From Limnochorda sp. L945t (GTDB taxonomy: Bacteria > Bacillota > Limnochordia > Limnochordales > Geochordaceae): DNA of 64,000 bases. The translations under genes were made by a program, and so were the position numbers. The DNA lies in contig NZ_CP141615.1 in the NCBI RefSeq assembly GCF_035593305.1, forward strand, positions 1,798,001 through 1,862,000, written 5' to 3'. Positions 35,474 through 43,988 of this stretch are shown piece by piece. How positions within the stretch are numbered: the stretch's first letter is position 1; every line of letters begins with the position of its first letter. The notes below the pieces were generated by a model. It was not told where the DNA came from, made no database searches, and saw nothing but the letters and a program-made list of their open reading frames with translations.

Positions 35474-36523
35474 TCATCCCTTCGTGCCGGGCGCCGTTCG
35501 GGCAGCGGCAGGCACTGCCGCCGACAACCGTCCGGCCGGTCCCGTCCTCACCGTCCTACCGCCGGCGTGGAGCACCCGGTCGAGGAGCACCGCGAGCAAG
35601 ATCACGACGCCCTTGGCGACGTCCTGGTAGAACGGAGAGACGTTGAGCAGGTTGAGCCCGTTGCCCAGGATGCCGATGATGAAGGCCCCGATGACGGTTC
35701 CCCCGATGCTGCCCCTCCCGCCCGCCAGGCTGGTGCCGCCCAGGATCACCGCCGCGATGGCGTCGAGTTCGTACCCGAAGCCGGCCGTGGGTTGTGCGGA
35801 GACGAGCCGCGCGGTCAGGATCACCGCCGCCAGCCCCGACGTCATGCCGCTCAGCGCGTAGACCGCGACCTTCACCTGTTCCACCCGGATGCCGGCCATG
35901 CGGCAGGCCGTCTCGTTGCCTCCCACGGCGTAGACGAGGCGGCCCAGCTTCATCCGGGTGAGCATCAGGTAACCCAGCACGTAGACCCCGATCATCAGCA
36001 TGACCGGGGCCGGGATGGGTCCCACGTATCCATGGCCGAACCAGACAAACCCCGCATCCTGCACGCCGATGGGCCGCCCGCCCGTGTACACCATGGTGAG
36101 GCCCCGCGCCAGGGCCATGGACGCCAGCGTCACGATGAACGGCGGCAGGCCGGCGAACGCCACGAAGACCCCGTTGAGCACCCCGAAGCAGGCCCCCACG
36201 GCAAGGGCCACGAGTACGCCCGCCGGCCATCCCCAGCCGGCGGCCATGAGCCCGGCCCCGACCGCCCCGGCGATGGCGGCCACGGCACCCACGGACAGAT
36301 CGATGCCTCCCGAGAGGATGACCAGGGTCATGCCGGCGGCGAGGATGGCGTTGACCGTCACCTGGCGTGTCACGTTGAGCAGGTTGGCCGGCGTCAGGAA
36401 CCGGTCGCTCATGAGCGCCAGCGCCACGGCCAGCGCGGCGAGGACCAGTACCATACCGAACCGGCGAATCCAGTGCATCAAGGCCCGGCTATCAAGGCCT
36501 TCTCGTCGTGCCAGGTGCTCCAC
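35474..36523 (-). CDS. rbsC: Ribose-type ABC transporter permease RbsC
   Basis: Membrane subunit of the CUT2 importer: about ten hydrophobic segments, and the family blocks GMTLVILSGGIDLSVGAV, FIVTLASMALARGLTMVYTGG, AVGGNETACRMAGI and ILGGTSLAGGRGSIGGT. C-terminal tail of about 25 residues is rich in Ala and Arg. Two starts possible: GTG 36523 overlaps the end of rbsA by 32 bases; ATG 36478 lies 13 bases after the rbsA stop. Ribosome sites are weak for both. Confidence 0.9.
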   Translation of the reverse strand: MEHLARREGLDSRALMHWIRRFGMVLVLAALAVALALMSDRFLTPANLLNVTRQVTVNAILAAGMTLVILSGGIDLSVGAVAAIAGAVGAGLMAAGWGWPAGVLVALAVGACFGVLNGVFVAFAGLPPFIVTLASMALARGLTMVYTGGRPIGVQDAGFVWFGHGYVGPIPAPVMLMIGVYVLGYLMLTRMKLGRLVYAVGGNETACRMAGIRVEQVKVAVYALSGMTSGLAAVILTARLVSAQPTAGFGYELDAIAAVILGGTSLAGGRGSIGGTVIGAFIIGILGNGLNLLNVSPFYQDVAKGVVILLAVLLDRVLHAGGRTVRTGPAGRLSAAVPAAARTAPGTKG

Positions 36524-37568
36524 CTCCCGTCGCGTAGTGGGTGATGAGCTCGGCCGTGGCCGACGCGGTGGGGAGCTCGGCCTGGATGCGGCCCGCGTAC
36601 ATGACGTAGACCCGGTCGGTCAGGTTGAGGATTTCGGGGAGTTCGCTCGAGACCAGCACCACGGCCTTGCCCTGGCAGGCGAGCTCGTCGATGAGGCGGT
36701 AGATCTCGGCCTTGGCGCCCACGTCGATGCCCCGGGTGGGTTCGGCCATCACCACCACTTCCGGCTCCGTGGCGAGCCATTTCGCCAGGACGACCTTCTG
36801 CTGGTTACCGCCGCTCAGGTAGGCCACCTCCTGCGAGAGGGAGGGCGTGCGGATGGTCAGCCGGCGAACGTACTCGGCGGCGATCCGCCGTTCCCGGCGC
36901 TGGTCGAGCCACCCGAGCCGGGAAAGCCCGTCGAGCGAAGCGAGGCTGACGTTGGCGACCACGGGCTGGCTCAGTACCAGGCCTTCTTCCTTCCGGTTCT
37001 CGGTGAGCAGGCCGATGCCGGCCTTCACGGCGTCCACCGGGGAACGGATGGCCACCGGCCGGCCGCCGAGCCGCAGCTGGCCCGCCGTCACCGGGACGGC
37101 CCCGAACACGGCCCGCACGAGCCACCCCTGCCCGGCTCCCATGAGCCCGGTGATACCGACGACCTCGCCCCGGCGCACCGTGAACGACGCATCGTAGACG
37201 CGGCCGGGGACCGTGATGCCCTGGGCTTCGAAGACGACGTCGCCGGACGGGCGGTGCCGGCGTGCGAACATCTGCTCGACGGGCCGGCCCACCATCATGC
37301 GAACGAGCTCGGCCCGGGTGAGCCCACCCGCGTCGCGCACCCCCACCAACCGGCCGTCGCGAAGCACGGTGACCCGGTCGGCAACGGCCAGCACCTCGTC
37401 GAGCTTGTGCGAAATGTACACGATGGCCACGCCCTGGCTCCGCAGGCCCCGGATGATACCCAACAGCCGCTCCACTTCGGACTCGGTGAGCGCCGCGGTC
37501 GGCTCGTCCATGACGATGACGGCGGCCTCCCGGGAAACGGCCCGGGCGATTTCGATGACCTGCTGCTC
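36492..37568 (-). pseudogene. rbsA: rbsA, C-terminal part (interrupted sugar ABC transporter ATPase)
   Basis: Carries the end of the first ATPase domain from the signature region (Glu-Gln-Gln-Val-Ile-Glu-Ile-Ala-Arg) with Walker B VIVMDEPTAALTESE and the complete second domain with LSGGNQQKVVLAKWL and AEPTRGIDVGAK. It is cut at 37568 by IS copy 1; the Walker A half of the same gene is at 54371-54845. A protein could start inside at ATG 37511, but without the first P-loop a normal twin ATPase cannot form. Joining the halves after removing an 8-bp repeat leaves the frame off by two bases, so a further small change exists at the site. Confidence 0.9.
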
Positions 37569-39076
37569 GATAGCGTCCCCGCAAGTGGTGTAAATTGGGT
37601 TCCCACTTGAACGTCACCCGTTACGCCGCGATGTCAGGCAGCTGCGGCATTCCCTCGCTTTCACCCCCTGTCGTTCTTTGCCGGGCAGCATAGAGCTTGG
37701 CCATGGACTCCTGGCTGAAGTAGCGCCGGGACGCCATCCACTCTTCGTGCTGCTCCTGCAGCACCGCCCCGATCAAGCGCAGCGCAGCCTCCGGGTTGGG
37801 GAAGATGCCCACGACGTCCGTGCGCCGCCCGATCTCCCGGTTCAGGCGCTCCAAGGGATTGGTCGAGTAAATCTGCCGCCAATGCTCGGGCGGAAAGGCC
37901 ATGTAGGTCAGTACGTCCTCGGCCGCCTCCAGCAGCCGCTCGGCCGCTTGGGGAAAGCGCCGCCTCAGGCTCTCGGCCACCTTTTCCAGCTGTTCCCGGG
38001 CCAGCGCCGCATCGGGCTGCACGAAGATGGTGCGCACCAACGCCGCCACCATGGCCTGGGCCTGCTTGGGCACCTGGGCCAGGAGGTTGCGCATAAAGTG
38101 CACCCGGCACCGTTGCCAGCTGGCCCCGGCCAGGATCTCCGCAATGGCCCGCTTCAGGCCTTCGTGGGCATCCGAGATGACCAGCTGCACCCCCTTGAGG
38201 CCCCGGTGCACCAGGTGCCGCAAAAACTCGCTCCAAAACTCGTAGCTTTCGGCCTGGCCGATGGCATACCCCAGGACCTCCCGCTCCCCCGTCTCCCGCA
38301 CCCCGATGGCCACCACCGCAGCCATGTTGACCACCCGGCCGTCCTGGCGGACCTTGACGGCCTTGGCGTCCAGCCAGACGTACGGGTACTCGCCGGTCAG
38401 CTCCCGCTCCCGGAAACGGGTGAGGTGGTCATCGAGTTCCTGGCACAGCCGGGAGACCTGGCTTCGGCTGATCCCCTCCATCCCCAGGGCTTTGACCAGC
38501 TCGTCCACTTTCTGGGTGCTCACCCCTTCGACGTAGGCCTCCTGGACCACCGAAAGCAGCGCCTTTTCGGCCCGCCGGCGGGGCTCCAGAAGCGACGGGA
38601 AGTAGCTGCCTTCCCGCAGCTTGGGGATGCGCAGGGGGATCGTCCCGACCCGGGTGTCCCACTCGCGGTCCCGGTAGCCGTTCCGCTGGGTCTTGCGCTG
38701 GGGCGAGCGTTCGTAGCGCCCCGCCCCCACCTGCTGGCTCACCTCCAGCTCCATAAGGGCCTGGGCCAGCAGGCGGACCCCCTCCCGCAGGGCGTCGAGC
38801 TGGGGGTCGTCCTGGTACTTGCGCAGCAGGTCCAAGAGTGCGATGCTGAGATCGGTCACCGGCGGCGATGCTCCCTTCGTTGTGACGGTGCTGTCTGTCA
38901 CCTCGTAGGGAACCCGCTGGTGACCGTTTTTGTCAAGGTCCTCCAGCCCTCCGCCCGACCCCTTCCCGAGGCTCCGGCCTACGGCCTCCGCCTCGGGAAG
39001 CCTCGCGCGATCCTCCTGTTGATCACGCGTGCCCGATCGATCCGGAGGAATTTACACCACTACCAGGGACTATAGC
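37569..39076 (-). mobile_element. IS256-family insertion sequence, copy 1
   Basis: 1,508-bp element, apparently identical to the copy at 52863-54370 (all bases compared by eye agree). Terminal repeats read inward: GATAGCGTCCCCGCAAGTGG at the left and GCTATAGTCCCTGGTAGTGG at the right, both continuing TGTAAATT; about 20 of 28 positions match. Outer neighbour is rbsA (tgctgctc, 37561-37568); inner neighbour is cgtgggatg (39077-39085) inside gntR. Boundaries are fixed by the perfect 9-bp repeat shared with copy 2 and by restoration of the gntR frame. Confidence 0.93.
37621..38901 (-). CDS. IS256-family (mutator-type) transposase, copy 1
   Basis: 426-residue DDE transposase of the Transposase_mut family. 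Catalytic residues Asp178 (VWLDAKAVKV), Asp244 (VISDAHEGLK) and Glu351 (STNPLERLNREIGRRT), and the C-x2-H (Cys265, His268) between the last two, are intact; the N-terminal GRYERSPQRKTQRNGYRDR segment precedes the DNA-binding region. Identical to the protein of copy 2. ATG at 38901, with roughly 175 bases of leader to the right end. Confidence 0.95.
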   Translation of the reverse strand: MTDSTVTTKGASPPVTDLSIALLDLLRKYQDDPQLDALREGVRLLAQALMELEVSQQVGAGRYERSPQRKTQRNGYRDREWDTRVGTIPLRIPKLREGSYFPSLLEPRRRAEKALLSVVQEAYVEGVSTQKVDELVKALGMEGISRSQVSRLCQELDDHLTRFRERELTGEYPYVWLDAKAVKVRQDGRVVNMAAVVAIGVRETGEREVLGYAIGQAESYEFWSEFLRHLVHRGLKGVQLVISDAHEGLKRAIAEILAGASWQRCRVHFMRNLLAQVPKQAQAMVAALVRTIFVQPDAALAREQLEKVAESLRRRFPQAAERLLEAAEDVLTYMAFPPEHWRQIYSTNPLERLNREIGRRTDVVGIFPNPEAALRLIGAVLQEQHEEWMASRRYFSQESMAKLYAARQRTTGGESEGMPQLPDIAA

Positions 39077-39085
39077 CGTGGGATG
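39077..39085. repeat. 9-bp target-site duplication in gntR, copy next to IS copy 1
   Basis: cgtgggatg immediately follows the right end of IS copy 1. The same nine bases immediately precede the left end of IS copy 2 at 52854-52862. Such 9-bp duplications are within the range known for IS256-family insertion. Confidence 0.9.
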
Positions 39086-39363
39086 CGCGGTTGGCTTACA
39101 AACGTGCCCTTTCCTCGCACTCGGTACACTAACCCCTCATTCACAAGCCGCTGGATCGCCTGCTTGACGGTGGTGCGACTAACTCCGAAGTGCGTGCTCA
39201 GCTCAGCCTCGGTAGCAATGCGATCACCAGGGCGCAACACCCCCGACTCGATGTCATCCCGGAGCTTGTCATGGAGGCGGTGGTACAAAGGGACGCGATT
39301 GTCACCAGGCACGCCCTCACCAGCGCCTCCTCCTATAGGAGGGTGCTCCGCCGCTCTACGCAT
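39077..39363 (-). pseudogene. GntR/HutC-family regulator, N-terminal DNA-binding part
   Basis: Winged-helix domain of a HutC-type GntR regulator: VPLYHRLHDKLRDDIESG, LRPGDRIATEAELSTHFGVS and RTTVKQAIQRLVNEGLV with the wing RVRGKGTFVSQP. The frame runs into IS copy 1 after Gln-Pro-Arg-Ile-Pro-Arg; the effector-binding UTRA half is at 52307-52862. ATG 39363 follows AGAGGTGG. Divergent from the ROK gene, the normal position for the local regulator of this sugar cluster. As it stands the truncated product may bind DNA without responding to effector. Confidence 0.9.
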
Positions 39364-39425
39364 TACGATCCACCTCTCTTGCCCGCTACTTCCCTTTTTC
39401 CACTTTTTCTGCGCGCGACCAGAAG

Positions 39426-39452
39426 GATCCTTCGACATTTTGTCGAAGCATC
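39426..39452. promoter_or_regulatory. Palindromic operator between gntR and the sugar cluster
   Basis: CTTCGACA-TTT-TGTCGAAG (39430-39448) is a perfect 8-bp inverted repeat with a 3-base spacer, and the symmetry resumes after one mismatch with GAT and ATC on the outside. It lies in the 158-base divergent interval between gntR and the ROK gene, where a HutC-type dimer would be expected to bind. Confidence 0.65.
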
Positions 39453-39521
39453 GCATTGTTACATCAACATGCTGACTTTGGTGCCCAGGCCTCTTGATGA
39501 AAGCGGGGCGGTGGCGGAGTC

Positions 39522-40505
39522 GTGACCTTGGCAACGGATGCTACGAGTGTTATCGCTGTGGACATCGGGGGTACCCGCCTGCGAGGCGCGTGCGTGACCG
39601 CTCAGGGACAGATACTGGAGCGCCTTGAACAACCGGTTGTATCCCCGGACGACGGCAACGCCCTGACTCGACAAGTAGTCGAGCTAGTGTCCGCGCTAGC
39701 ACGGATATCGCACGGTCAATCTAGAGCTGACGTGCAATCTGAGACCGTTGCCATATCCCCATCTGCCGTTGGGGTAAGCCTGCCCGCCGTCATCGACCGC
39801 GTGTCGGGACGGGTTTTGCGGGCGCCCCACCTCCCAGGATGGGACGGCTCGATGCTGTCTGACCAACTGGCTCAGGAACTCGGGTTGCCCGTAGTCCTGG
39901 AGTATGACGGTCATGCTGCTGCTTTGGGCGAGCAGTGGCTAGGCGCGGGACGGGGCGTGGACAATTTTGTGTGCCTCGTCATCGGAACAGGATTCGGAGG
40001 CGGTATCATCGCAGACGGCCGTTTGCTCCGAGGGTATACCAATCTGGCCGGAGTGGCCGGCTGGATGGGTATCCCGACATCTCGCAAGCTTGACGAGCCA
40101 ACCCTCATTAAGGTGGGGGTCTTGGAAGCACTTGTTGCCGGACCCGGTATCGAGCGGATCGCGGCTGAGTCTCTGCAAGAGAGATTGTCATGTAAGGAGG
40201 TCTTCGACCACGCCGAGGCGGGCGACCAGGCCTGTCAGGCCATCGTACGAGAGGTTTTGCAGCACTTGGCGTGGGGCTTGGCTAACGTCGTCGCTCTTAT
40301 CAATCCGGAACTTGTGCTACTGGGCGGGAGCGTGGGGCTGCGGATGGCCGTGTACTCGCGGCAACTCGAAAGTGCTATCCGCCGGTATTCCCCCTCGTGG
40401 TCCTCCGAGCAGGTCCGTGTGGGAGCCGTCGGGCTCGGAGGGGATTCCGGTCTTATCGGGGCGGCAATGGCCGCGCTTCGGCACGTGAGTGCCCGACAAC
40501 AATGA
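39522..40505 (+). CDS. ROK-family protein (sugar kinase-like) lacking the zinc motif
   Basis: 327 residues with the ROK outline: N-terminal phosphate loop VDIGGTRLRG, VSLPAVID, catalytic-region VLEYDGHAAALGE (canonical ENDANAAA), CLVIGTGFGGGII and late LINPELVLLGGSVG. The usual Glu-x-Gly-His followed by CxCGxxGCxE zinc site is absent; the region reads LAGVAGWMGIP with no Cys cluster, so activity may differ from glucokinase or ManNAc kinase. No helix-turn-helix, so not a ROK repressor. GTG start. First gene of the cluster, then SIS proteins, which fits phosphorylation of an amino sugar or ketose, as inference only. Confidence 0.85.
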   Translation: MTLATDATSVIAVDIGGTRLRGACVTAQGQILERLEQPVVSPDDGNALTRQVVELVSALARISHGQSRADVQSETVAISPSAVGVSLPAVIDRVSGRVLRAPHLPGWDGSMLSDQLAQELGLPVVLEYDGHAAALGEQWLGAGRGVDNFVCLVIGTGFGGGIIADGRLLRGYTNLAGVAGWMGIPTSRKLDEPTLIKVGVLEALVAGPGIERIAAESLQERLSCKEVFDHAEAGDQACQAIVREVLQHLAWGLANVVALINPELVLLGGSVGLRMAVYSRQLESAIRRYSPSWSSEQVRVGAVGLGGDSGLIGAAMAALRHVSARQQ

Positions 40506-40527
40506 CCACATAGAGGAGGAGTAAGGA

Positions 40528-41301
40528 GTGTCCAAGACCTTAGCGCCAGTCGAGGCATACCTGGAGAAAGTCGAATCCATTCTGGCCCGCATCCGGGAGA
40601 CTCAGGCGCCGGCCATCGACCGGGCCGGCGAGATGATGGCCGGCGCCATCGCGAAGGGACGGGCGGTGTTCGTCTTCGGGAGCGGGCATTCTGCGATTCC
40701 TGTACTGGACGTTTTCCCGCGTTATGGTAGTTTCGTTGGGTTCTATCCTCTGACGGACCCACGCCTCATGTGGTTCACGCCTGTCGGTCCGGGAGGGGCG
40801 CGGGAGTTGCTGTGGCTCGAGCGCGAAGAAGGGTATATCGCCAACTTTCTCAAGAGCCATCCGCTCGGCGCGGGCGACGTGACGCTGGTGTTCTCCCACG
40901 GCGGCCTCAACGCAGCCCCCGTGGAGACGGCGCTGGCCGCAAAGGAGCGTGGGAGCGCCGTGGTGGCCGTGACGTCCATGACCAACGCGCGGACCCACGC
41001 GCCCACCCATTCGTCAGGTAAGCGGCTGGCGGACGTGGCAGACGTGGCCATCGACAACTGCACGTCGCCGGAGGACGCCCAGGTCACCATCCAAGGATGG
41101 CAACACCCGGTCGCTGCTGCCTCCACGGTGGCGTTCGTGGCTATTGCCCAGGCGCTAGTGGCTGCGACAGCACAGCACTTGGCCTTCTCGGGCATCCGCA
41201 AGCGGGTCTTCGTCTCACCTAACGTGAAAGACGTCGAGCCCGGCAATAACGAGAGGGTCTTTGAGGAGTACGAAGCTTGGATCCGAACGCTGGCCCGGTA
41301 A
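40528..41301 (+). CDS. SIS-domain phosphosugar-binding protein (UPF0309-like)
   Basis: 257-residue single SIS (sugar isomerase) domain. GRAVFVFGSGHSAI carries the Ser-rich phosphate loop, GDVTLVFSHGGLNAAPVETALAAKERG the second ligand loop, and VAVTSM the strand after it; the late AFSGIRKRVFVSPNVKD matches the UPF0309 (YckF/GmhA-like) tail. Likely isomerase or binding protein for a phosphorylated sugar or amino sugar. GTG start after AGGAGGAGTAAGGA, 22 bases after the ROK gene. Confidence 0.87.
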   Translation: MSKTLAPVEAYLEKVESILARIRETQAPAIDRAGEMMAGAIAKGRAVFVFGSGHSAIPVLDVFPRYGSFVGFYPLTDPRLMWFTPVGPGGARELLWLEREEGYIANFLKSHPLGAGDVTLVFSHGGLNAAPVETALAAKERGSAVVAVTSMTNARTHAPTHSSGKRLADVADVAIDNCTSPEDAQVTIQGWQHPVAAASTVAFVAIAQALVAATAQHLAFSGIRKRVFVSPNVKDVEPGNNERVFEEYEAWIRTLAR

Positions 41302-41344
41302 GGAACGTGGACACAGAAGCCTGGACGCCGAAAGGAGAAGGCGC

Positions 41345-41766
41345 GTGCTGGCTACCATGTACCTCAAATCGGTGAAGCAACATGCTGAGCAGCTATTGTC
41401 CTCGCAAGTCGATCCCATCTCCGCCGCGCAGGCGATCCTCCAGGCCCATGAGTTGCGCCCCGAGGGTGGGCTTCTAACCTTCCCCCTGCTCCGCGGTCAA
41501 CGCCCTGGCCATTGGGGTGGCAGTGAGGGCTGCGGACTGTGGTCGTTACCTCCATCGCCCATGCCATGTCGGGCCATCCCCTATTTCGCTGGCAACCGCC
41601 TTCAAGAGGTAGGCGATCTCGCCATCGACACGGACGCGCCGGCCGGCGGTGTGGCGATTGGCTTTGGCTGCGCAGGAGCAAACGGAGCGGGCTTTTCACA
41701 GCTATCAAGAGCCTTTTCAGCATCACAGCCCGTACGCACGCGGCAGGAGGTGAGGAGACGAGGTAA
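41345..41766 (+). pseudogene. Degraded second SIS-domain gene
   Basis: Starts well: AAAGGAG, then GTG (41345) and Met-Tyr-Leu-Lys-Ser-Val-Lys-Gln-His-Ala-Glu with a following helix like the N-terminus of UPF0309 SIS proteins. Later pieces in different frames are also recognisable: VVVTSIAHAM near 41540 and EVGDLAIDTDAPAGGVAI near 41610, the equivalent of the DVAIDN-x-APAGDA block. The phosphate loop and middle of the domain are missing. Frame changes and deletions rule out a working protein. Partner or paralogue of the intact SIS gene just upstream. Confidence 0.6.
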
Positions 41767-41841
41767 TCAGTAGCAGCAGGGGATAATTGTAAAAGCAAGC
41801 TTGGGTTGTGATGGCCTTGCGTAGGCACACGCGAGGGGGGA

Positions 41842-42625
41842 ATGAGCTACGGCCAAGCAAGCTCGAGACTGGGCTGGTAAAGTAGTAGTCATTACGGGTG
41901 GTGCTTCCGGGATAGGGCGAGCAACGGCCTTAAGGTTCGCGTCCGAGGGAGCCTCCGTGTGCATCGCAGACATTAGCTCCGAGGGGTTGGATGCGGTGCT
42001 CCGGGAGATCGCCAATACCGGAGGGAAGGGAGTCGGCGTTAAGGCAGATGTCTCCGTGCCAGCGGGTGCCCGAGAACTAATTCAGAGAGCGGTACAGGAG
42101 TTTGGTGGTGTGGATGTCCTCGTCAACAACGCTGGTATAGGACGCTTCGGAACCGTGGAGACCCTCTCGGAGGCGGACTGGGATATTCAGATGCGAGTGA
42201 ACGTGACCTCCTACTTCCTTTGCTCAAAGTACGCTGTACCTCTAATGAAGGGGCGCAAAGGGGCTGCCATTGTTAACGTAGCGTCAGGAGCCGGGTTGAT
42301 CGGAACGCCGAATTCGGTCGGTTACTGTGCCTCGAAGGGTGCAGTGGTTCTGTTAACGCGTGCAATGGCGCTGGACCACGCGAGGGAAGGCATTCGCGTA
42401 AACGCTGTCGCCCCCGGGGTGGTGGATACCCCGTTCAATGATCGGATACTGCAGACAGCGCCCGATCCTATCGCGGCCCGGAAGGCCACGGAGCAAGCAC
42501 ACCCGCTCGGTCGTCTTGCACGACCAGAAGAAGTGGCCGCCGCAATCATGTTTCTTGCGTCTGAAGACGCCTCGTTCGTCACAGGCACGGTGCTAAGTGT
42601 AGACGGCGGGTATACCGCCCAGTAA
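41842..42625 (+). pseudogene. SDR-family dehydrogenase with a frameshift at the N-terminus
   Basis: The body is a normal SDR: VVVITGGASGIGRATALRFASEG, NNAGIGRFG, catalytic Ser in NVASGAG, YCASKGAV, and FVTGTVLSVDGG at the end. However the frame holding the Rossmann loop has no start codon between the TGA at 41843 and GTG 41957, which lies after the loop. A good ATG at 41842 with GGGGGG upstream reads a short peptide in another frame and stops at 41878. A single-base change close to the start therefore separates start and body, unless a rare start (ATT at 41891) is used or the base is a sequencing error. Confidence 0.7.
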
Positions 42626-42648
42626 CCCACTCAAAGGAGGGGTAGAGC

Positions 42649-43911
42649 ATGCGTCAGGGCTTCCGTCAAAGGTGCATCATGATGGGAGTTAGTTTCTTGG
42701 TGGTGTTGCTTGCTGCGTCAGTGGGGCTCGCTGAGCAAATTACTCTCAAGTACTGGAACTGGACTGCGTTGGAGATCCCTGGGGAGGAGGAGTTGATAAG
42801 ATCCTTCGAGACCGCTCATCCCAACATCAAGATCGAGTTGGTCACTGGGCCTCATTTCCCGCTTCGGGAACGCATCATTAGTGCAACCCGAGCCGGTGTG
42901 GGCCCCGATGTATTCGAGTTCATCCCCGAGTGGCTTGTAACGTTCGTCAATGCAGGAGTGATCGCGCCCATCGACGACCTTCTCGCCTCGGATAAAGCGG
43001 TCCAGGATCGATTCACCGCGGCCGCGTGGGAGATGGGGGTCTGGCGTGGACACGCCTATGGCCTTCCTTGGCGAATTGGTCCGTCTGCCATGTACGTGAA
43101 TAAAGACATGCTGGATGCGGCTGGGCTGGCCCTTCCAAAGGTTCCATGGACTTGGGACGACCTTGAGAGGTACGCGAGCAAGCTCGTTAACCGAACCAAG
43201 GGTGAGTACGGATATGCCTTTACTGGAGCAAAAGATTCGCGCGGGACATCGTGGGAGTGGTTCGCCTTCCTGTTCCAAAATGGTGGTCGCATGATCACGG
43301 GCCACGAAGCATCCTTCAATACACCGGCGGGAGTAGAGGCTCTCCAGTTCTGGGTTGACCTCTATCGCAGCAAACAGCTTGTACCGCCTGGGACACCGTC
43401 CCTCTACGAGAAGGACATCGTTGACCTTATGGGACGGGGCAAGGTTGCCATGTGGCATAACGGCCCCTGGTTCATCGCACAATTCGCGAACTACCCCAAC
43501 GCTCACATCGCGACAGTTCCACTTCCCCAAAAGGTAACGACTGGTAGTCCGGCCGGGGGAACACTTCTAGGGATATCCCCTAAGAGCCGGTACAAGGAAG
43601 CGGCTTGGGAGTTCGTGAAGTACATGACGTCAGACGAGGTACTCGGGAAATGGGCACAGCTCGGGTCGTTTATGCCAACGACCAAGGCTCTACTCGCGCG
43701 ACCCGAGTACACCAGTGGTTTGCTTGCGGCGTTCACGACGCAGCTTAACCTGCCGAATACGGTCATGCTAGGCACCAATCCCGAAATCGATTATCTCCTC
43801 GATGTACTCCAGGCCGAGCTCCAGCGGGCGTTGCTCGGACAAAGCTCTGCAAAGGACGCTCTTGACCGGGCTGCCAAGGAATGGAATGCGACCCTGGCGA
43901 AGTACAAGTGA
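42649..43911 (+). CDS. Carbohydrate ABC transporter substrate-binding protein (family 1)
   Basis: 420-residue extracytoplasmic receptor of a CUT1 importer. Sec signal about 28 residues long (hydrophobic MMGVSFLVVLLAAS, cleavage near Gly-Leu-Ala-Glu); the mature part begins ITLKYWNWTALEIPGEEEL and contains GPDVFEFIPEW, YGLPWRIGPSAMYVNKDMLDAAGL, GKVAMWHNGPWFIAQF and a C-terminal AAWEFVKYMTSDE, standard for the family. AAAGGAGGGG ribosome site. Codon use is clearly less GC-rich than the backbone. Followed by two permeases; no lipobox. Confidence 0.92.
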   Translation: MRQGFRQRCIMMGVSFLVVLLAASVGLAEQITLKYWNWTALEIPGEEELIRSFETAHPNIKIELVTGPHFPLRERIISATRAGVGPDVFEFIPEWLVTFVNAGVIAPIDDLLASDKAVQDRFTAAAWEMGVWRGHAYGLPWRIGPSAMYVNKDMLDAAGLALPKVPWTWDDLERYASKLVNRTKGEYGYAFTGAKDSRGTSWEWFAFLFQNGGRMITGHEASFNTPAGVEALQFWVDLYRSKQLVPPGTPSLYEKDIVDLMGRGKVAMWHNGPWFIAQFANYPNAHIATVPLPQKVTTGSPAGGTLLGISPKSRYKEAAWEFVKYMTSDEVLGKWAQLGSFMPTTKALLARPEYTSGLLAAFTTQLNLPNTVMLGTNPEIDYLLDVLQAELQRALLGQSSAKDALDRAAKEWNATLAKYK

Positions 43912-43917
43912 CCGCCG

Positions 43918-43946
43918 GTGCGGCGCTCCTAGGCGGGGCGCCGCAC
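43918..43946 (+). terminator. Hairpin between binding protein and permease genes
   Basis: GTGCGGCG (43918-43925) and CGCCGCAC (43939-43946) form a perfect 8-bp stem with a 13-base loop, followed by a short TTTCC run. Weak or partial terminators at this place are known to keep binding protein messenger in excess over permease messenger. Confidence 0.6.
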
Positions 43947-43988
43947 TTTCCTCAGATATTGGCTCGGGAATCGGAAAGGTGCCCCAGT

